In this document: one piece after another, positions 47,630 to 59,298 of the stretch
How positions within the stretch are numbered: the first letter of the stretch is position 1
Layout: every line of letters begins with the position of its first letter
NCBI GenBank assembly: GCA_018292915.2
Contig: JACVVK020000533.1
Span: 199,001-263,000 of the forward strand
DNA from: Batillaria attramentaria
Lineage: Eukaryota > Mollusca > Gastropoda > Batillariidae
DNA length: 64,000 nt
Direction of reading: 5' to 3'
Translations under genes and position numbers: made by a program
Notes under the pieces: generated by a model
What the model saw: only the letters and a program-made list of their open reading frames with translations
Databases searched by the model: none
What the model was told of the DNA's origin: nothing

Positions 47630-48056
47630 ACACCAGAGTTGGGGTTTTTTGTTGGGGTTTTTTTTGTTGTTGTTGTTTTTTGTTTTTGCTGCCCCAACTC
47701 TTTGCCAGCTCCAGTGTTGTTCTCCCAAGCAAGACCAGAGTTGGGGTTTTTGTTGGGTTTTTTTTTGTTGTTGTTGTTTTTTGTTTTTGCTGCCCCAACT
47801 CTTTGCCAGCTCCAGTGTTGTTCCTCCCAAGCAAGACCAGAGTTGGGGTTTTTTGTTGGGTTTTTTGGTTGTTGTTGTTGTTTTTTGTTTTTGCTGCCCC
47901 AACTCTTTGCCAGCTCCAGTGTTGTTCCTCCCAAGCAAGACCAGAGTTGGGGTTTTTTGTTGGGTTTTTTTGTTGTTGTTGTTGTTTTTTGTTTTTGCTG
48001 CCCCAACTCTTTGCCAGCTCCAGTGTTGTTCCTCCCAAGCAAGACCAGAGTTAATG
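47630..48056 (-). repeat. Four-unit ~104-bp array made of SINE-B tails
   Basis: The block GAGCTGGCAAAGAGTTGGGG plus a CA/A-rich tract repeats at spacings of 101, 104 and 104 bp (47689, 47790, 47894, 47998). On the minus strand each unit resembles the 3' end of the SINE at 46012-46515. The long open frames here are a by-product of periodicity. Lies in the intron between exons 9 and 10. Confidence 0.85.
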
Positions 48057-48185
48057 TCACTGAACTGAAGACAAATACCAGTTGCTGTTGCTAGCCACGC
48101 TACATCCAGACCATACATGAAATGAACAACTCGGAAGAAATGAGTGGCTTGAACATCACACTGATTGACTTGTATCTGTACATAC

Positions 48186-48326
48186 TGTGAAAAGAGACTG
48201 GATTTCCTGGCAGAGTCCACTGTGGCATGTCGCTGACGATGAGTTTCCCCGTGTTGTAAGCCTTGCTGACGTACGGCGACCCTTTCACCAGCTGCCCGAA
48301 AAATCTCACGTTGATTTTGTGGTCAC
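48186..48326 (-). CDS. Filamin-like exon 9: Ig-FLN 4/5 junction
   Basis: 141 bp, phase 1 to 1. Reads GDHKINVRFFGQLVKGSPY and then a linker ending NPVSFH. Acceptor CCATTTCAG, donor CACA|GTATGT. It is three bases longer than the standard 138-bp exon. Confidence 0.92.
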
Positions 48327-48621
48327 CTGAAATGGAAAAAATACACAAAATGATAAGTTTGTAATTAAATTAACAACTTATTTTTTGTAATATATATGCC
48401 ATTGCAATTGTTTCATTTGGTCATGGTGAACATTGTCACAACTTTGCGGTCCTGAGTTTTAAAAAATCAGGCATCACGTAACAATGAACCCATAATTTAC
48501 TCTTCTTGCCCTGGAAAGCTGCTACCCAAATACAGGTAGAAGCAAGGCTTAGTGCGCTCATGGACCAAAGCCTGCTCTGACATGGCCCTTACACTGGAAA
48601 ACTGGTGACAGAGAACATTTT

Positions 48622-48868
48622 TAACTCTTTCGCTGCCACAGGCGACTTTTGTCGACCTTGAAGGGTGATCAGCGGGACCGTATGAGTAGTGTTTGGACAG
48701 GAATATGTAACCACTGTCAGGGATACACAACACCCTACCCTTCACCCCTCCACCTAAACATCTTGAAAACGTTCCGAGATAAGCATTTAAAGAGACCTAC
48801 TGCCCAGCAATTCTCGCAGTTGGTGCTGGCAAGTGCTGTTCATTTAGAAATTTGGGGCGATAGAGTTA
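48622..48868. mobile_element. TTAA-flanked inverted-repeat element, second type
   Basis: Left end TTAACTCTTTCGCTGCC, right end the diverged complement TTAACTCTATCGCCCC. The interior is shared in reverse with 22560-22733. No coding capacity. Confidence 0.6.
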
Positions 48869-48965
48869 AAGGCAGAGATTTCATAAATTTGACAGAAGTT
48901 GGTTGTTCCATGCTGGATGCGCCCATGATTGTTTTATTTCGAGCAAATGTGAACTACTGTCCTAC

Positions 48966-49049
48966 CTGCTTCAACAGGTGTGTACTCCACCTCCACCGTC
49001 TCCTTGTTTATTTCGCGTAATTTGACCGGCACCTTTTTGCCGCGAGGTC
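48966..49049 (-). CDS. Filamin-like exon 8: core of Ig-FLN 4
   Basis: 84 bp, phase 1 to 1, the shortest cassette exon. Reads GPRGKKVPVKLREINK then VEYTPVEAG. Acceptor TCTCTCTGCAG, donor GCAG|GTAGGA. Short but unmistakable by position, size and the YTPxExG motif. Confidence 0.9.
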
Positions 49050-50019
49050 CTGCAGAGAGAATCGTGCCACACCAACCTCAGTATTTCAACGTTTGAGGGG
49101 GAAGTTCATGCTAACATGTAAGTCAGAGCAACCATGTTCATACATTTAATAATGGCTGATGAAATTTCTGTTGATACATTTTTTCAAATACTTGAGGTGC
49201 ATTTCTTGACACCTCCCCACCCACCCCCCCACCCCCCCCAAAAAAAAATCGAAAATTTATGAGAGAAAAAAATGATTCTTTGCTTATGAGATCAGTTGTC
49301 TTAACTCAAACTCTTAAACAACAACAACAACAAAAATATATACATGTATATATCTCAACTGGCGAAATAAAATGTTCTACATGAATGTGTCAACGAAAGA
49401 TATATAAATTAAGCCTTTATATGAAACACACATGCACAAAGTGCATATAGTGCATATAGTACCACACTTTATACCAACTGTGACCTGAAAACATGATGGG
49501 GCGTCGGAAAAAAAAGTTTTAAAATCTCCAAATGTTTGAGCAAGATCTCTGTAGCATATTTTCAGCTTTTTTCATGCAAATATCAAAATATTATGACTGT
49601 ACATTTTTAAATTGTTTGGATTTTTTTGTTAATATTCTGGAAGCGAAACATACCAACTATTTGCAAATATTTTGTCATCTTACACTAATACTGCACAAGT
49701 TTCAAACGATAACTTTCATTTGTGATTTCCCACGAAACATATATGCTAGCTTAATTTAGTACAGTAAAAATACTGCATGCAGTGTATTTGAACACAAGTA
49801 AACTAGCTTAAACTAAACGTAGCTTAATGTTCAACCATGTAGATGTGTGATTTGTATCCCCTAACCCTGTGCTGTGACAGACAAATATGGCAGCTGTGCA
49901 TTTCTGGGTGAGACGTTAGAATTAGTGTTATCGAAACAACTCTCCGGAACCAAAATTTAAGCACATGCAAATGCCATTATAATCATAAATTCATTTCATA
50001 TTAACCTTTTCAAAAGGGC

Positions 50020-50021
<2 letters not shown>

Positions 50022-50106
<85 letters not shown>
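50022..50106 (+). repeat. (TG)n microsatellite
   Basis: 85 bp of pure TG leading into the 133-bp duplication. Confidence 0.97.
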
Positions 50107-50107
<1 letters not shown>

Positions 50108-50343
50108 CGGGTCTAATATTTTGTCATATTTAACGAGACAAGACGCGTCAATGTCGCTGAACAGCACAGGAAACAAAAATGATATTCTGCATACATCCGC
50201 TCAATATAGATGTGTGTGTGTGTGTGTGTGTGGGGGGGGGGGGTTCTAATATTTTGTCACATTTAACGAGACAAGACGCGTCAATGTCCCTGAACAGCAC
50301 AGGAAACAAAAATGATATTCTGCATACATCCGCTCAATATAGA
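50107..50343 (+). repeat. 133-bp tandem duplication with a TG run
   Basis: Two almost identical ~100-bp blocks (TAACGAGACAAGACGCGTCA ... CATCCGCTCAATATAGAT), each preceded by a TG/G run. Only a few substitutions separate them. Confidence 0.9.
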
Positions 50344-53300
50344 TTATCTTGTATCAGTTCTCTGACTGCCCTGAGAGACCATGCAGTAAGTTAACCACAC
50401 AAATTGGCAAGTTAATGAAGATCGAAGCATTGGAAAAGGTTGCTCACAATTACATGCAAAAAGAGGCAGCAATAAACATATGGTGGGGTGCTTGCTGAGA
50501 AAAAGGTATACAGTATGTATAGATCAAAATAATATTGTGTAGGCTACATATTTCCAGGGGGAAAAACTGTACTTTGAGTAATGCAATGGATTGTCACACC
50601 TGCTGCTGGCATATTCATATCAGATGAATTCTGATTAATTTTTCAAATATTTTGTCTTAAAATTCTGGGCCTGGTAGATGTATTTAAAATGACACTGGTG
50701 GCTTTAACTGACATTTTGATAGTTCAGTGCACCATTATTCTCCATCACTGGTGCACAGCAAATATCTGAATTATTCCTAGCGGTATTTTACAACATAAGC
50801 TAGTTAAACTAATTATGATATTCTGCTGCACTGTTATTTAAGTTCTGTCACTAAACGGCAATGAAATTTAATGTGCATGCACAGTAAACCTTTGCAACAT
50901 GCAAAAAAGAACAAAATGTAACTTGTTTACTTCAGCACATCTCATTTCACTGCCCTATCACTTTCCAACAAACCTATCTAATCACTTTTTGTCCATGAAT
51001 ACTGCACATTTAAGACTCCTGTAATGTGTACAAGCATTCAAATACTTTTTACATGCTACAGAGACCTTGCTTGATAATATTTAATCATGCTCTGGTTTTC
51101 ATTCAAAAAAAAAAAATAAATAAATAAAGATGGGAATGCTTTTGCATGCAGGTAATAATGATCAAACCAAAAGCCTATACATGGGAAATAAAATAAACAA
51201 AATGGATGAAGGTGAAGGTCAACGATGTAAACCATACCACTTACCTTCAACCAACACAAAGTTGAAAGTCAAGGTGAAAAGGTGAGTCAAAATGCTAGTG
51301 AAAAAGGGGGAAGGTCAAAGTACTCCGCATGCCATCCGCGCCAATCAATCAACGCCAAGGTCAAGGTCAAAGACGTGAAGCGGGGGGACAAAATTGTAAC
51401 ACACCGGACGTAAAACCATGACTGTACATCTCTCAAAACAAGATCCCGCCCGGCTGTTAGCGTGATACAATTTGTGTTAGCTCGCGACACCTTGTCAAAA
51501 AGAAAGAAAACAGGAACCCGATGCACACACACTGTGCCGTATGAAAAACTCTACTCCCAGATGAAGAAACCAAATTCATGCTGCAATGCACCAACATAGT
51601 TAAAAAAAATGCAACACACAAGTCCCATTTCATGCTAACAAAACAACCAAAATGAAATAAAACCATCATTCGCCATTTCACCATTCAGCTTCAGACAGAG
51701 AATTTCACAAGTAACTAAATGACAGGCGCACAGAATATTTCACTGGACACTCACACCTTCTGGTACATCTTCAAAATCATGTGACATGTACTGAAATACA
51801 CAATTTGCACACACCAAAATGCAAACAAGTGTGCACAAAAATGTAACTCCAAGACCAAAATAAAATGTCGCGCACACGTCAGCAGCGCACGGCGATTGCC
51901 GGTGTGTGCTGTACATGGAAAAAAATGATACACTGTGTATGCAAAAGTGCATCGCTGCTCAAAGAGTGCATGAATACTACTAAATACTACCAAATATAAA
52001 GTTTGAAAATTTTGTGGTCCGAAAGAACTCGGTGCAATATTGAAAACCCTTCATAACAGCACTCACACATCAATGGTAAAAATGTATCAAATGATATGCG
52101 CAAACTGACCTACACCCGCTGTACAATACACATATAGCTATATAGAATTCATTCACAAGTACGTCACAATAACAGGAATATGTTTCACGAAGTGCGCTGA
52201 AACAAAATCATACACACTGCACAGACACAAAATTTTTCAAAATAACTTTTTTTTCCTTTTTTTTTTTTCAAATTTGTGTTCAGTCACAGGGCTTTGATGC
52301 AAAGACAAGGAAAACATGATTCTCTGGTGACTGACTTAAGAAAAAAAAAAATGTTTGGATACATGAGAGGCATCATTTGGGATGAATGGAAGGATCTAGG
52401 AGGAAATATGGGAGCTGTTGAAGGAAGGTCGGGGGAGAGGGGTCAGGTGGAGGGAGACGGAGTAGGGAGACTGAGATAAGGCCCAGTGCAGAGATGGCCA
52501 TGAGGTGGGACTCGTCAAGGTCAAGGCAAGGTCAAGACAAGGACAAGGTCAGGTCAGTAATGATGGGAGTTAACCATTTAATATAGTCTACCTGTGCCAA
52601 ATCAACCGATGGAGTACAAATCAGTCCTTGGATGAGTGCCTCAGCCCCTTCCCTTGCAGTTAAACAACTGATACGGTGACTGCACTACTCTCTCCTAAGA
52701 ACGAACAATAACAGGTTACTGCAACACCTGTAAGGATATAAACCGCAATCCACAAAAGCGCTGATGATAAAATACTATGATATGTATACACATACATCAG
52801 TTGTCGTCCCTTGCACCCCCACAAAGCAAGATCAGCCTGTTTGGGGTTGGTACACAACGCTGTATGATGATAAAATGAGTTTACCATGATTTTAAGCGAT
52901 GTCCCCCCCCCCCCCCCCCAAACCATAGCATCTCTCAGCTGTTCTGAAATAGACTTTCACTTTCATTTTGCGATAAGGTTCGAAATCTAATCCCTTGCTA
53001 AGGCGACGCAGATATGGAAATCGTCATTTCAAGTGAGCTTTCACATTGAACAAGGCATCAAAATACAGATGATTTGTAGCAGAACTACATAAAATGAGAC
53101 GTACTGCACAGTCTCCAGCTTAAACTTAATGAAAGAGATCAGACTTATTGTATCACCTGAATACGGTTCCTACAGCACCCATCAAGACAGTAAAACTACG
53201 GAATGGTAATTAGCTAACAAATGTACAAGCAGAACAGTTCTTGTGGGGTAAAGCAATAATACAAAAGATAAATCTAATTTCTCAGATTTTTTTTTTTTTT

Positions 53301-53559
53301 TTTTTGTAAATAGAAGGAAGAAGCAGAGCTGCTCTACGTACATGGAGCTCTACACTACAAATATACATCAGTAAATATCTGATATCATTCTTTGCATCTA
53401 CCATTTCATCAGAAATTAACTATATACATCCTACTTGTCTAGCTACAGGAAATAAAGACAGTTGCCACTGGTTTACCAACGGCATAGACATGCCTTTAAA
53501 GTGCTGACTCTTAAAAAAAAGACAGATATTGAACCAGAGAGAGAGAGAGAGAGGAGGGA

Positions 53560-53593
<34 letters not shown>

Positions 53594-54258
53594 TTCCTGA
53601 GCAAATGAGGGTAAAAAGAAATAGAGAAACACGGCAAGTTCATACACAAAAGAGAAAGGCAAAAATGGACACGCTCAATGATGAAATGTGCGAAAGATGG
53701 TTGATGCAGTTTTCAGCATGAAAAAGAACTAAGACTATAGTATATAGTTAGTGATACTGACATTACTATGCTAAGCCATACACATAATACTCATGAGTGT
53801 TATTACGTTAGTGTTAGTGTTAAAAGCAAGCATGCGATATTTCAGTAAAGAAAAGACAGCATTTGCAAAGATTAAAAACAAGGAAGAAATAAAAAGACAC
53901 ATAAAAATACCACTAATTATTCAACAATTCACACATCATTTACATTTAAGCATTTCTTATGTAAAAAAAAATTAAATCACACATGCTACAAATGTGATCT
54001 ACGCATATAGTCAATCACTTAGAAATTATTGTAATCAACAGTAATCAACACAGATAAAATAAGAAGAAAGGAGAAAGTCTCACCATACTTTCCACATGTA
54101 TTACGACATGCTTTCTCACACACACTTTACATCCTTGACTATTATCACTTATATCTGGGCTCAAATAAACATTTAACATCCAAATAACACACATCAACAC
54201 CCACACAGCCACTCAACGACAGGGTACAACCACCTCACCGCCAGAGGGCGCGACTCAC

Positions 54259-54405
54259 CAGCGATGTCAACAGTGACGTTGCCGCTGCCGGCTCCTTTGG
54301 TGTGGATGGTGAACGTGGTTGGGCGATCAACCGGAACCAGGCTCAACCCTTCGCCACTCAGCGTGACCTGGCTGGAGTCCACGATGTCTAAAGTGTATGG
54401 GGAAC
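54259..54405 (-). CDS. Filamin-like exon 7: Ig-FLN 3/4 junction, cassette 1
   Basis: 147 bp, phase 1 to 1. Starts GSPYTLDIVDSSQVTLSGEG, continues with DRPTTFTIHTKGAGSG and ends VTVDIAG. It opens the first of seven four-exon cassettes. The next exon is 5.2 kb away across the largest intron in the window. Confidence 0.92.
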
Positions 54406-54884
54406 CTGAACAGACAGAAAAATCATTTGAAATGTTGATAAAGAGATGGCAGTGAGATACTGTAAGGAGTTTTCCCTCATCAAAGTCAAATTTTTATAAC
54501 TTTATACAATGAAATTTCGTATCAAGATATTTTTGTGTATCGTCTTTCAAACAGCATGTTTGTTTTAACTTGTTTTAACAAAAACTGGTTAAAATGAAAA
54601 TCCGATCTGCACAAGAAAAAGAGAGAGAAAAAAGAGAGAGGGATAGCCAACTGAAAGGGACAAAGTCTCAAAACCTGCATAATATTTGTCCACATTTACC
54701 TAAAGGTAAAATGGGGGGGGAGGGGGGAGGGGAAAGCAGAAGACATTATGATGACAAAATATAATTAGAATATTACTTGTAGGTGTATCTTACCAGAATG
54801 AGAGGAGACAGACCGGGAGAGAAAGAGACAGAAAGACAGAGTCAGAGACAGAAATAGAGTGAACTAGAGAGGCAGAAACCTCCT

Positions 54885-55045
54885 TGGCTCACTTGTGAGA
54901 TGGGTCAAAGTCATTCAAAAGAGTATGTCTGTAAAGCTCTTATCACTACCTATAATCATGCCACGTACAGTGTCTCTAGTTTGTGTAGTTTCTGAGATAA
55001 TCGTAATATCACAGTTTTCCCAGAATAGCTTGTATGGCCTGAGAG
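54885..55045 (+). repeat. Single diverged monomer of the 152-bp repeat
   Basis: TTGGCTCACTTGTGAGATGG followed by GTCTGTAAAGCTCTTATCA, matching the second half of the 57.8-58.6 kb unit. Confidence 0.6.
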
Positions 55046-55117
55046 AGAGCCAGCCAGCCAGCCAGAAATAAAGTCAACAAGGATAATGAGAAACCCGGCT
55101 TGCAATGCACTTCTCAC

Positions 55118-55291
55118 CTCTGACCTCCACGTCGTTCATGAAGACATTGACCGTATACTGGCCAGGTCCCTGAGGCGTGAAGTCGATCTTGTACTCTCCG
55201 TTTCCTTCAGGTATGATGTGCGATGGCACCTGGGAGCCCGCATATGTGACCTTCACCTTCATGTCACCATCACCTGCCTGGGTTGCGTCAG
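55118..55291 (-). CDS. Filamin-like exon 6: core of Ig-FLN 3
   Basis: 174 bp, phase 1 to 1. Begins ADATQAGDGDMKVKVTYAG and holds YKIDFTPQGPGQYTVNVF. It is the first clear example of the 174-bp cassette exon seen again at 34.8, 30.0 and 27.5 kb. Donor GAG|GTGAGA. Confidence 0.92.
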
Positions 55292-55570
55292 CTGTGAATA
55301 ATAAAATTATGCCATGTGATATATGTGAATTTGTGACATGTAGACAAGAGTTAGGATGCACCTCACACATAGATAGCTGGGCGGACAATAGATGGCCCCC
55401 CACACACACACACATACACACACACACAGCACAAACATTGTAATCAAATTTTACAGAATTTTATGGACTTCTGGCGTAACTCCATTTTCAGAACAGTGCA
55501 GAATAGGTGTACAATGCATGCCATCTTGTGCTATTCAAAAATCCAACTGTGCCATGATGCTGACAATTAC

Positions 55571-55708
55571 CGTTAAAGGTGAGGGCACGTCCGACGGCCC
55601 CTCCGTCCAAACCATACACACGGACAGCCAGTGGGTCAAACACTTGCACAGTGTAGGGACTGCCGCTGATGTGGTCTCCATCATACAGCACCGAGATCTC
55701 CCAGGTAC
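55571..55708 (-). CDS. Filamin-like exon 5: Ig-FLN 2/3 junction
   Basis: 138 bp, phase 1 to 1. Reads TWEISVLYDGDHISGSPY, then VFDPLAVRVYG and ALTFN: the last strands of one repeat with its GSPY signature and the first strands of the next. Donor AACG|GTAATT. Confidence 0.9.
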
Positions 55709-56616
55709 CTGAGGTCAAATTCACACAGAACATGCAAACGATTGCAAAAAGTGATCCTGGATAAAAACAAAACAAAACAAAACAAAAACCCAGCGAGCTA
55801 AAAAGAAAAAAAAAGTTTCAAAAAGTCTTGAACTGTACAATTAACCCCATGAAATACAACTCCACAGCTGGTTCGTGTGCAAAAGTGCGAGGAAAGCCAC
55901 GAGCACACATCTGCAAAGCAGACGCCTTATGCTAGGGGCATCCAGGGGCTTGCTGCCCCGGAATTATTTTTTCGAAATTAGATGAAAATCTGTGCAGTTT
56001 GGTGCATTTTGGCATGATTTTAAGGGCTTCAGAGGACGACGCACTTTTCTGGTTGGTGGAAAATGTTTACAATTAGACTACAATCTGTGATTTGGTACGT
56101 CTTGGCTCAGAGGAGGAAACACTCTTATTTGGGGGAGGAATGTTTTTAGCCAAAGGCGGAAATCTGTTAAAAGGTGGATGATTGTAAGCCCTGACTAGTG
56201 TGAGACAAACTGTAAATGACTTGAGACTGAAATCTTATCGTAGCTACAATGCTAGCAACTAGTTAACTCCGAGCTCTATGTATACATACTTAAACTTAAC
56301 TTACTGGCACATCCTTGAGTGCATGCACAAATGCACGTATGTATGCTGTGCGCACACACACACACACAGACACATGCACACACACACTCTGTTTCATATA
56401 TGTGGCAAAGCCAACAGAAAAGAAACTGAGAGATGGGGTGATGCTCACGAGGGCTTCTTATCGCAAAAACTGAGCTGACTGCAGATGTCTAGCAGTACCA
56501 TATTGTACACACGTACGTATGCGCGCACACGCACACACACTCTCTCTCCCTGTTTCATACATGCACAAACTGAACTGACTGCACGTGTGTACCTCCACCT
56601 GTCTAGCAGTACCTAC

Positions 56617-56746
56617 CGACTTCGTTGGGTGTGAAGTTGGAGGTGTATCTGCCCTGGCGATAGATGGGGTCTGGGTACATGGTGTGACCACTCGGACTCC
56701 GAGCCTCCATCCGAAGATCACCTTGGCCAGCGTTTGACGCGTCAAC
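56617..56746 (-). CDS. Filamin-like exon 4: core of Ig-FLN 2
   Basis: 130 bp, phase 0 to 1; the reading switches to phase-1 introns here. Begins VDASNAGQGDLRMEARSPSG and ends YTSNFTPNEVG. Acceptor TTTTCGCAG, donor GTCG|GTAGGT. Confidence 0.88.
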
Positions 56747-56796
56747 CTGCGAAAATGGTTGGACAAAAAAAAAACAACATTTCCATGAAATGCATA

Positions 56797-56890
56797 ACAG
56801 TGGCTTGAAGTGGCTCCTACTGGTGTGCAGTGGCTTGCTCTTTTTAACCTGTCCTATGATATAGCGGACAGGGGGAGGTTGGGCTCAGGC
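56797..56890 (+). repeat. Dispersed repeat, copy 3
   Basis: Shares GTGGCTTGAAGTGGCTCCTA and GCTTGCTCTTTTTAACCTGT with copy 1. It abuts a LINE 3' fragment, so the family may be part of a larger LINE-related unit. Confidence 0.7.
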
Positions 56891-56894
56891 TCTG

Positions 56895-57412
56895 AGTTAG
56901 GCATTGCAACTGAGCCTTTCATAAACTATCTTCCGGAATCACACAAAATCGCGCTGTTGAAGTTCCGCTGTAGCAACACTAAACTACCCACTGAACAAGG
57001 TTGCAGGCTTGGCATTCTTAGAGAAAATCGCCTGTGCAGAAAGTGTGATATGGGTGTTACCGGTGATACAGTGTCCCGCGGTTCGATCGGAGCGTGAGAA
57101 ATTCATTCCTGTTCATTTCCGCAAAGTAAAATCCACCTTTAACCTGTGTCAGCTAATTGGAAACAGAGCCAAAAGCGTATGCCTGAACTTTTCTAAATTT
57201 CTTGTAGCAAATGGGGCTGTTTGACACTCTGTGCGTGCGTGTGTGAGTGAAACTTGACTGAGAATCTTTTTTCTTTGTTTTTTTTGTTTGTTTGTTTGTT
57301 TTTTAAATTTGTCTTTTTTTTTTTCTTTTTTTTTTGGGTCTTTGTGCAGTGTTCTTTTTATTGTATTCCTCCATACCCCAAAAAGGAGATGAAAATCTTG
57401 AATCTTGAAGAA
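56895..57412 (+). mobile_element. LINE 3' end with frameshift and ATCTTGA tail
   Basis: One frame gives LLKFRCSNTKLPTEQG and LCRKCD; after a shift near 57060 another gives REKFIPVHFRKVKSTFNL and NFSKFL. These are parts of one reverse-transcriptase C-terminus. The 3' end is ATCTTGAATCTTGAA. Antisense to the gene. Confidence 0.75.
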
Positions 57413-57542
57413 AAGCCTCCATCAGGGTGCATCTCTGTACATAGACAAAACTGGTTGTCATGCTGACAGGAAAAAAAAAAACCAACAAAAAACCCCAATG
57501 TAGTTAGATAATTGTGTGCAACATTTAAGTGAAGGTGCTCAC

Positions 57543-57671
57543 TTTCAGTTCTGTCAGAGCGCCAACAGCACAGCGTTCAACAGGATAGTAGGTCACGCGG
57601 GATCTGTCAGCAACGACCCTGAAGCTGACAGGGCACCCAGAAATGGACTTGCCATCACTCGTGACGTCCAG
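57543..57671 (-). CDS. Filamin-like exon 3: end of Ig-FLN 1, start of Ig-FLN 2
   Basis: 43 codons, phase 0 to 0. Contains LDVTSDGKSISGCPVSF, where GCP replaces the usual GSP, then a linker and VTYYPVERCAVGALTELK opening the next repeat. Acceptor GTGTTTCAG, donor AAA|GTGAGC. The three phase-0 introns around it set this 5' part apart from the phase-1 cassettes. Confidence 0.8.
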
Positions 57672-57789
57672 CTGAAACACACACGCACACAAAAAGAGGA
57701 AAAGACATTTAGCTGAAACACTTCAACATACATGTACTTGCCATCAGTAAAATTTAACTGTATAACAAAACTAGAGAAATGCCAATGCA

Positions 57790-58572
57790 AAATTTTAAAA
57801 CAGACAGCTTTAGTGGCCTTGACCTTGAGTCAAGGTCATTCAACATGATATATTTTGAAAGGTCTTACGGCTGTCTATAGGCATGCCAAGTTTGGTGCCT
57901 CTGCTTTTTGTAGATTCTGAGAAAATGCCCATGTTAAGGTTTACTGCGGAAATGCGGAAAATAGCTTGTACAGCCTTGACCTTGACACAAGGCAATTGAA
58001 TACATGTACTTCTGTAAAGTTCTTATCAATGTCTATCATCATGCAAAGTTTAAAACCTACGGTTTTTGTAGATTCCAAGAAAATGCCAATGCAAAATTTT
58101 AAAACAAACAGCTTTAGTGACCTTGACCTTGAGTCAAGGTCACTCAGAATGATATATTTTGAAAGGCCTTATGGTTGTCTATCAGCATGCCAAGTTTGGT
58201 GCCTGTGCTGTTTGTAGATTCTGAGAAAATGCCAATGTTAAGGTTTTCTAGGGAAATGCGGAAAATAACTTGTCTGACCTTGACCTTCACACAAGGCCAT
58301 TGAATACATGTATATCTGTAAAGTTCTTATCAATGTCTATCATCATGCAAAGTTCAAAACCTCTGGCATTTGTAGACTCCAAGAAAATGCCTATGTAAAA
58401 TTTTCAAACAGACAGCTTTAGTGACCTTGACCTTGAGTCAAGGTCATTCAAAATTATATATTTTGAAAGGTCTTATGGCTGTCTATCGGTATGCCAAGTT
58501 TGGTGACTCTGCTCTTTGTAGATTCTGAGAAAATGCCAATGTTAAGGTTTACTGCGGACACACCCACAGACA

Positions 58573-58611
<39 letters not shown>

Positions 58612-58660
58612 GACGGAGGGTTACAACATAGACTCCCATTGTTACACAAGGGAGCCAAAA
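57790..58660 (+). repeat. Tandem repeat, ~304-bp dimeric unit, about 2.7 copies
   Basis: GACCTTGAGTCAAGGTCA recurs at 57821, 58126 and 58429. Each 304-bp unit is itself two related ~152-bp halves, both starting with CCTTGACCTTGA. A single diverged half is at 54885-55045. Ends at 58650 with ACAAGGGAGCCA. Lies in the intron between exons 2 and 3. Confidence 0.85.
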
Positions 58661-59148
58661 AAGGAGTGTCTTTATTCACCAATGTCCATTTTCAGAAAAA
58701 TTAATGGTTATTTTGGGGTAAGTTTTATTAAAAAAAAAAAAAAGGCTTCACGAAAATGAATCTCATAATAACTGTAGGAAAAAGTGCAGCCAATATAAGA
58801 CCATCGTATGATGTTGCTTAAACTAATGCAGTGTGGAAATATAAAAACCAGTCCGTGCCAGATACTGTATCTGGCTTTCGTTTCCATGATGGGGATGAAC
58901 CTATTACAATTGCTTTCTTTTTTAAAGTCTTTTCTCAAAATCTAGATTTTTTTTCTCATATCCTCAATCATTTCAATATTTTCTCATATATTCTAAAGTA
59001 TTTTCAATCTTTTCGCAGTTTCTTAATTCTTTCATTCTTTTCTCATATTCTCAGCAACTTCAATCTTTTCTCATATTTGCCAGACACGCACACACGTCTG
59101 TCCTGACTGACTCCAGCATCTTGAGGAAGACAAAATTCAAAACATTAC

Positions 59149-59298
59149 CGTGTGCTGTCCAGTTTCGACTGGTGTGAAGGAGCAGTAGGCGGTTTTCCCC
59201 TGCCATTCCAAATGCACTGGTGGGTTCGAATCCGGTCCTTTCAAGGTTGCGTGAATGTCACTAGGTGAGCCATCTTCCAGCTGTATCTTGAAGGATTT
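59149..59298 (-). CDS. Filamin-like exon 2: core of Ig-FLN 1
   Basis: 50 codons, phase 0 to 0. Begins KSFKIQLEDGSPSD and ends FTPVETGQHT, the strand B to strand F part of an Ig-FLN fold. Acceptor TTTTTTGACAG, donor ACG|GTAATG. The first repeat uses a different intron pattern from the later cassettes. Confidence 0.85.

Larger units (their letters stand above)
49050..54258 (-). other. 5.2-kb intron between exons 7 and 8
   Basis: The largest intron in the window. Contains the TG run and 133-bp duplication, several AAGGTCA-type stretches (51.24-51.38 and 52.50-52.56 kb) and a GA run at 53538-53589. No exon seen. Confidence 0.7.

Noticed and set aside
47630..48056. A CRISPR-like array of regular repeats
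   Set aside because: Units are continuous tandem copies without unique spacers, in eukaryotic DNA.
47436..48220. Long frames on both strands over 47.4-48.2 kb
   Set aside because: Produced by the ~104-bp tandem array with unit length near a multiple of three; glutamine/asparagine or valine/phenylalanine repeats only.
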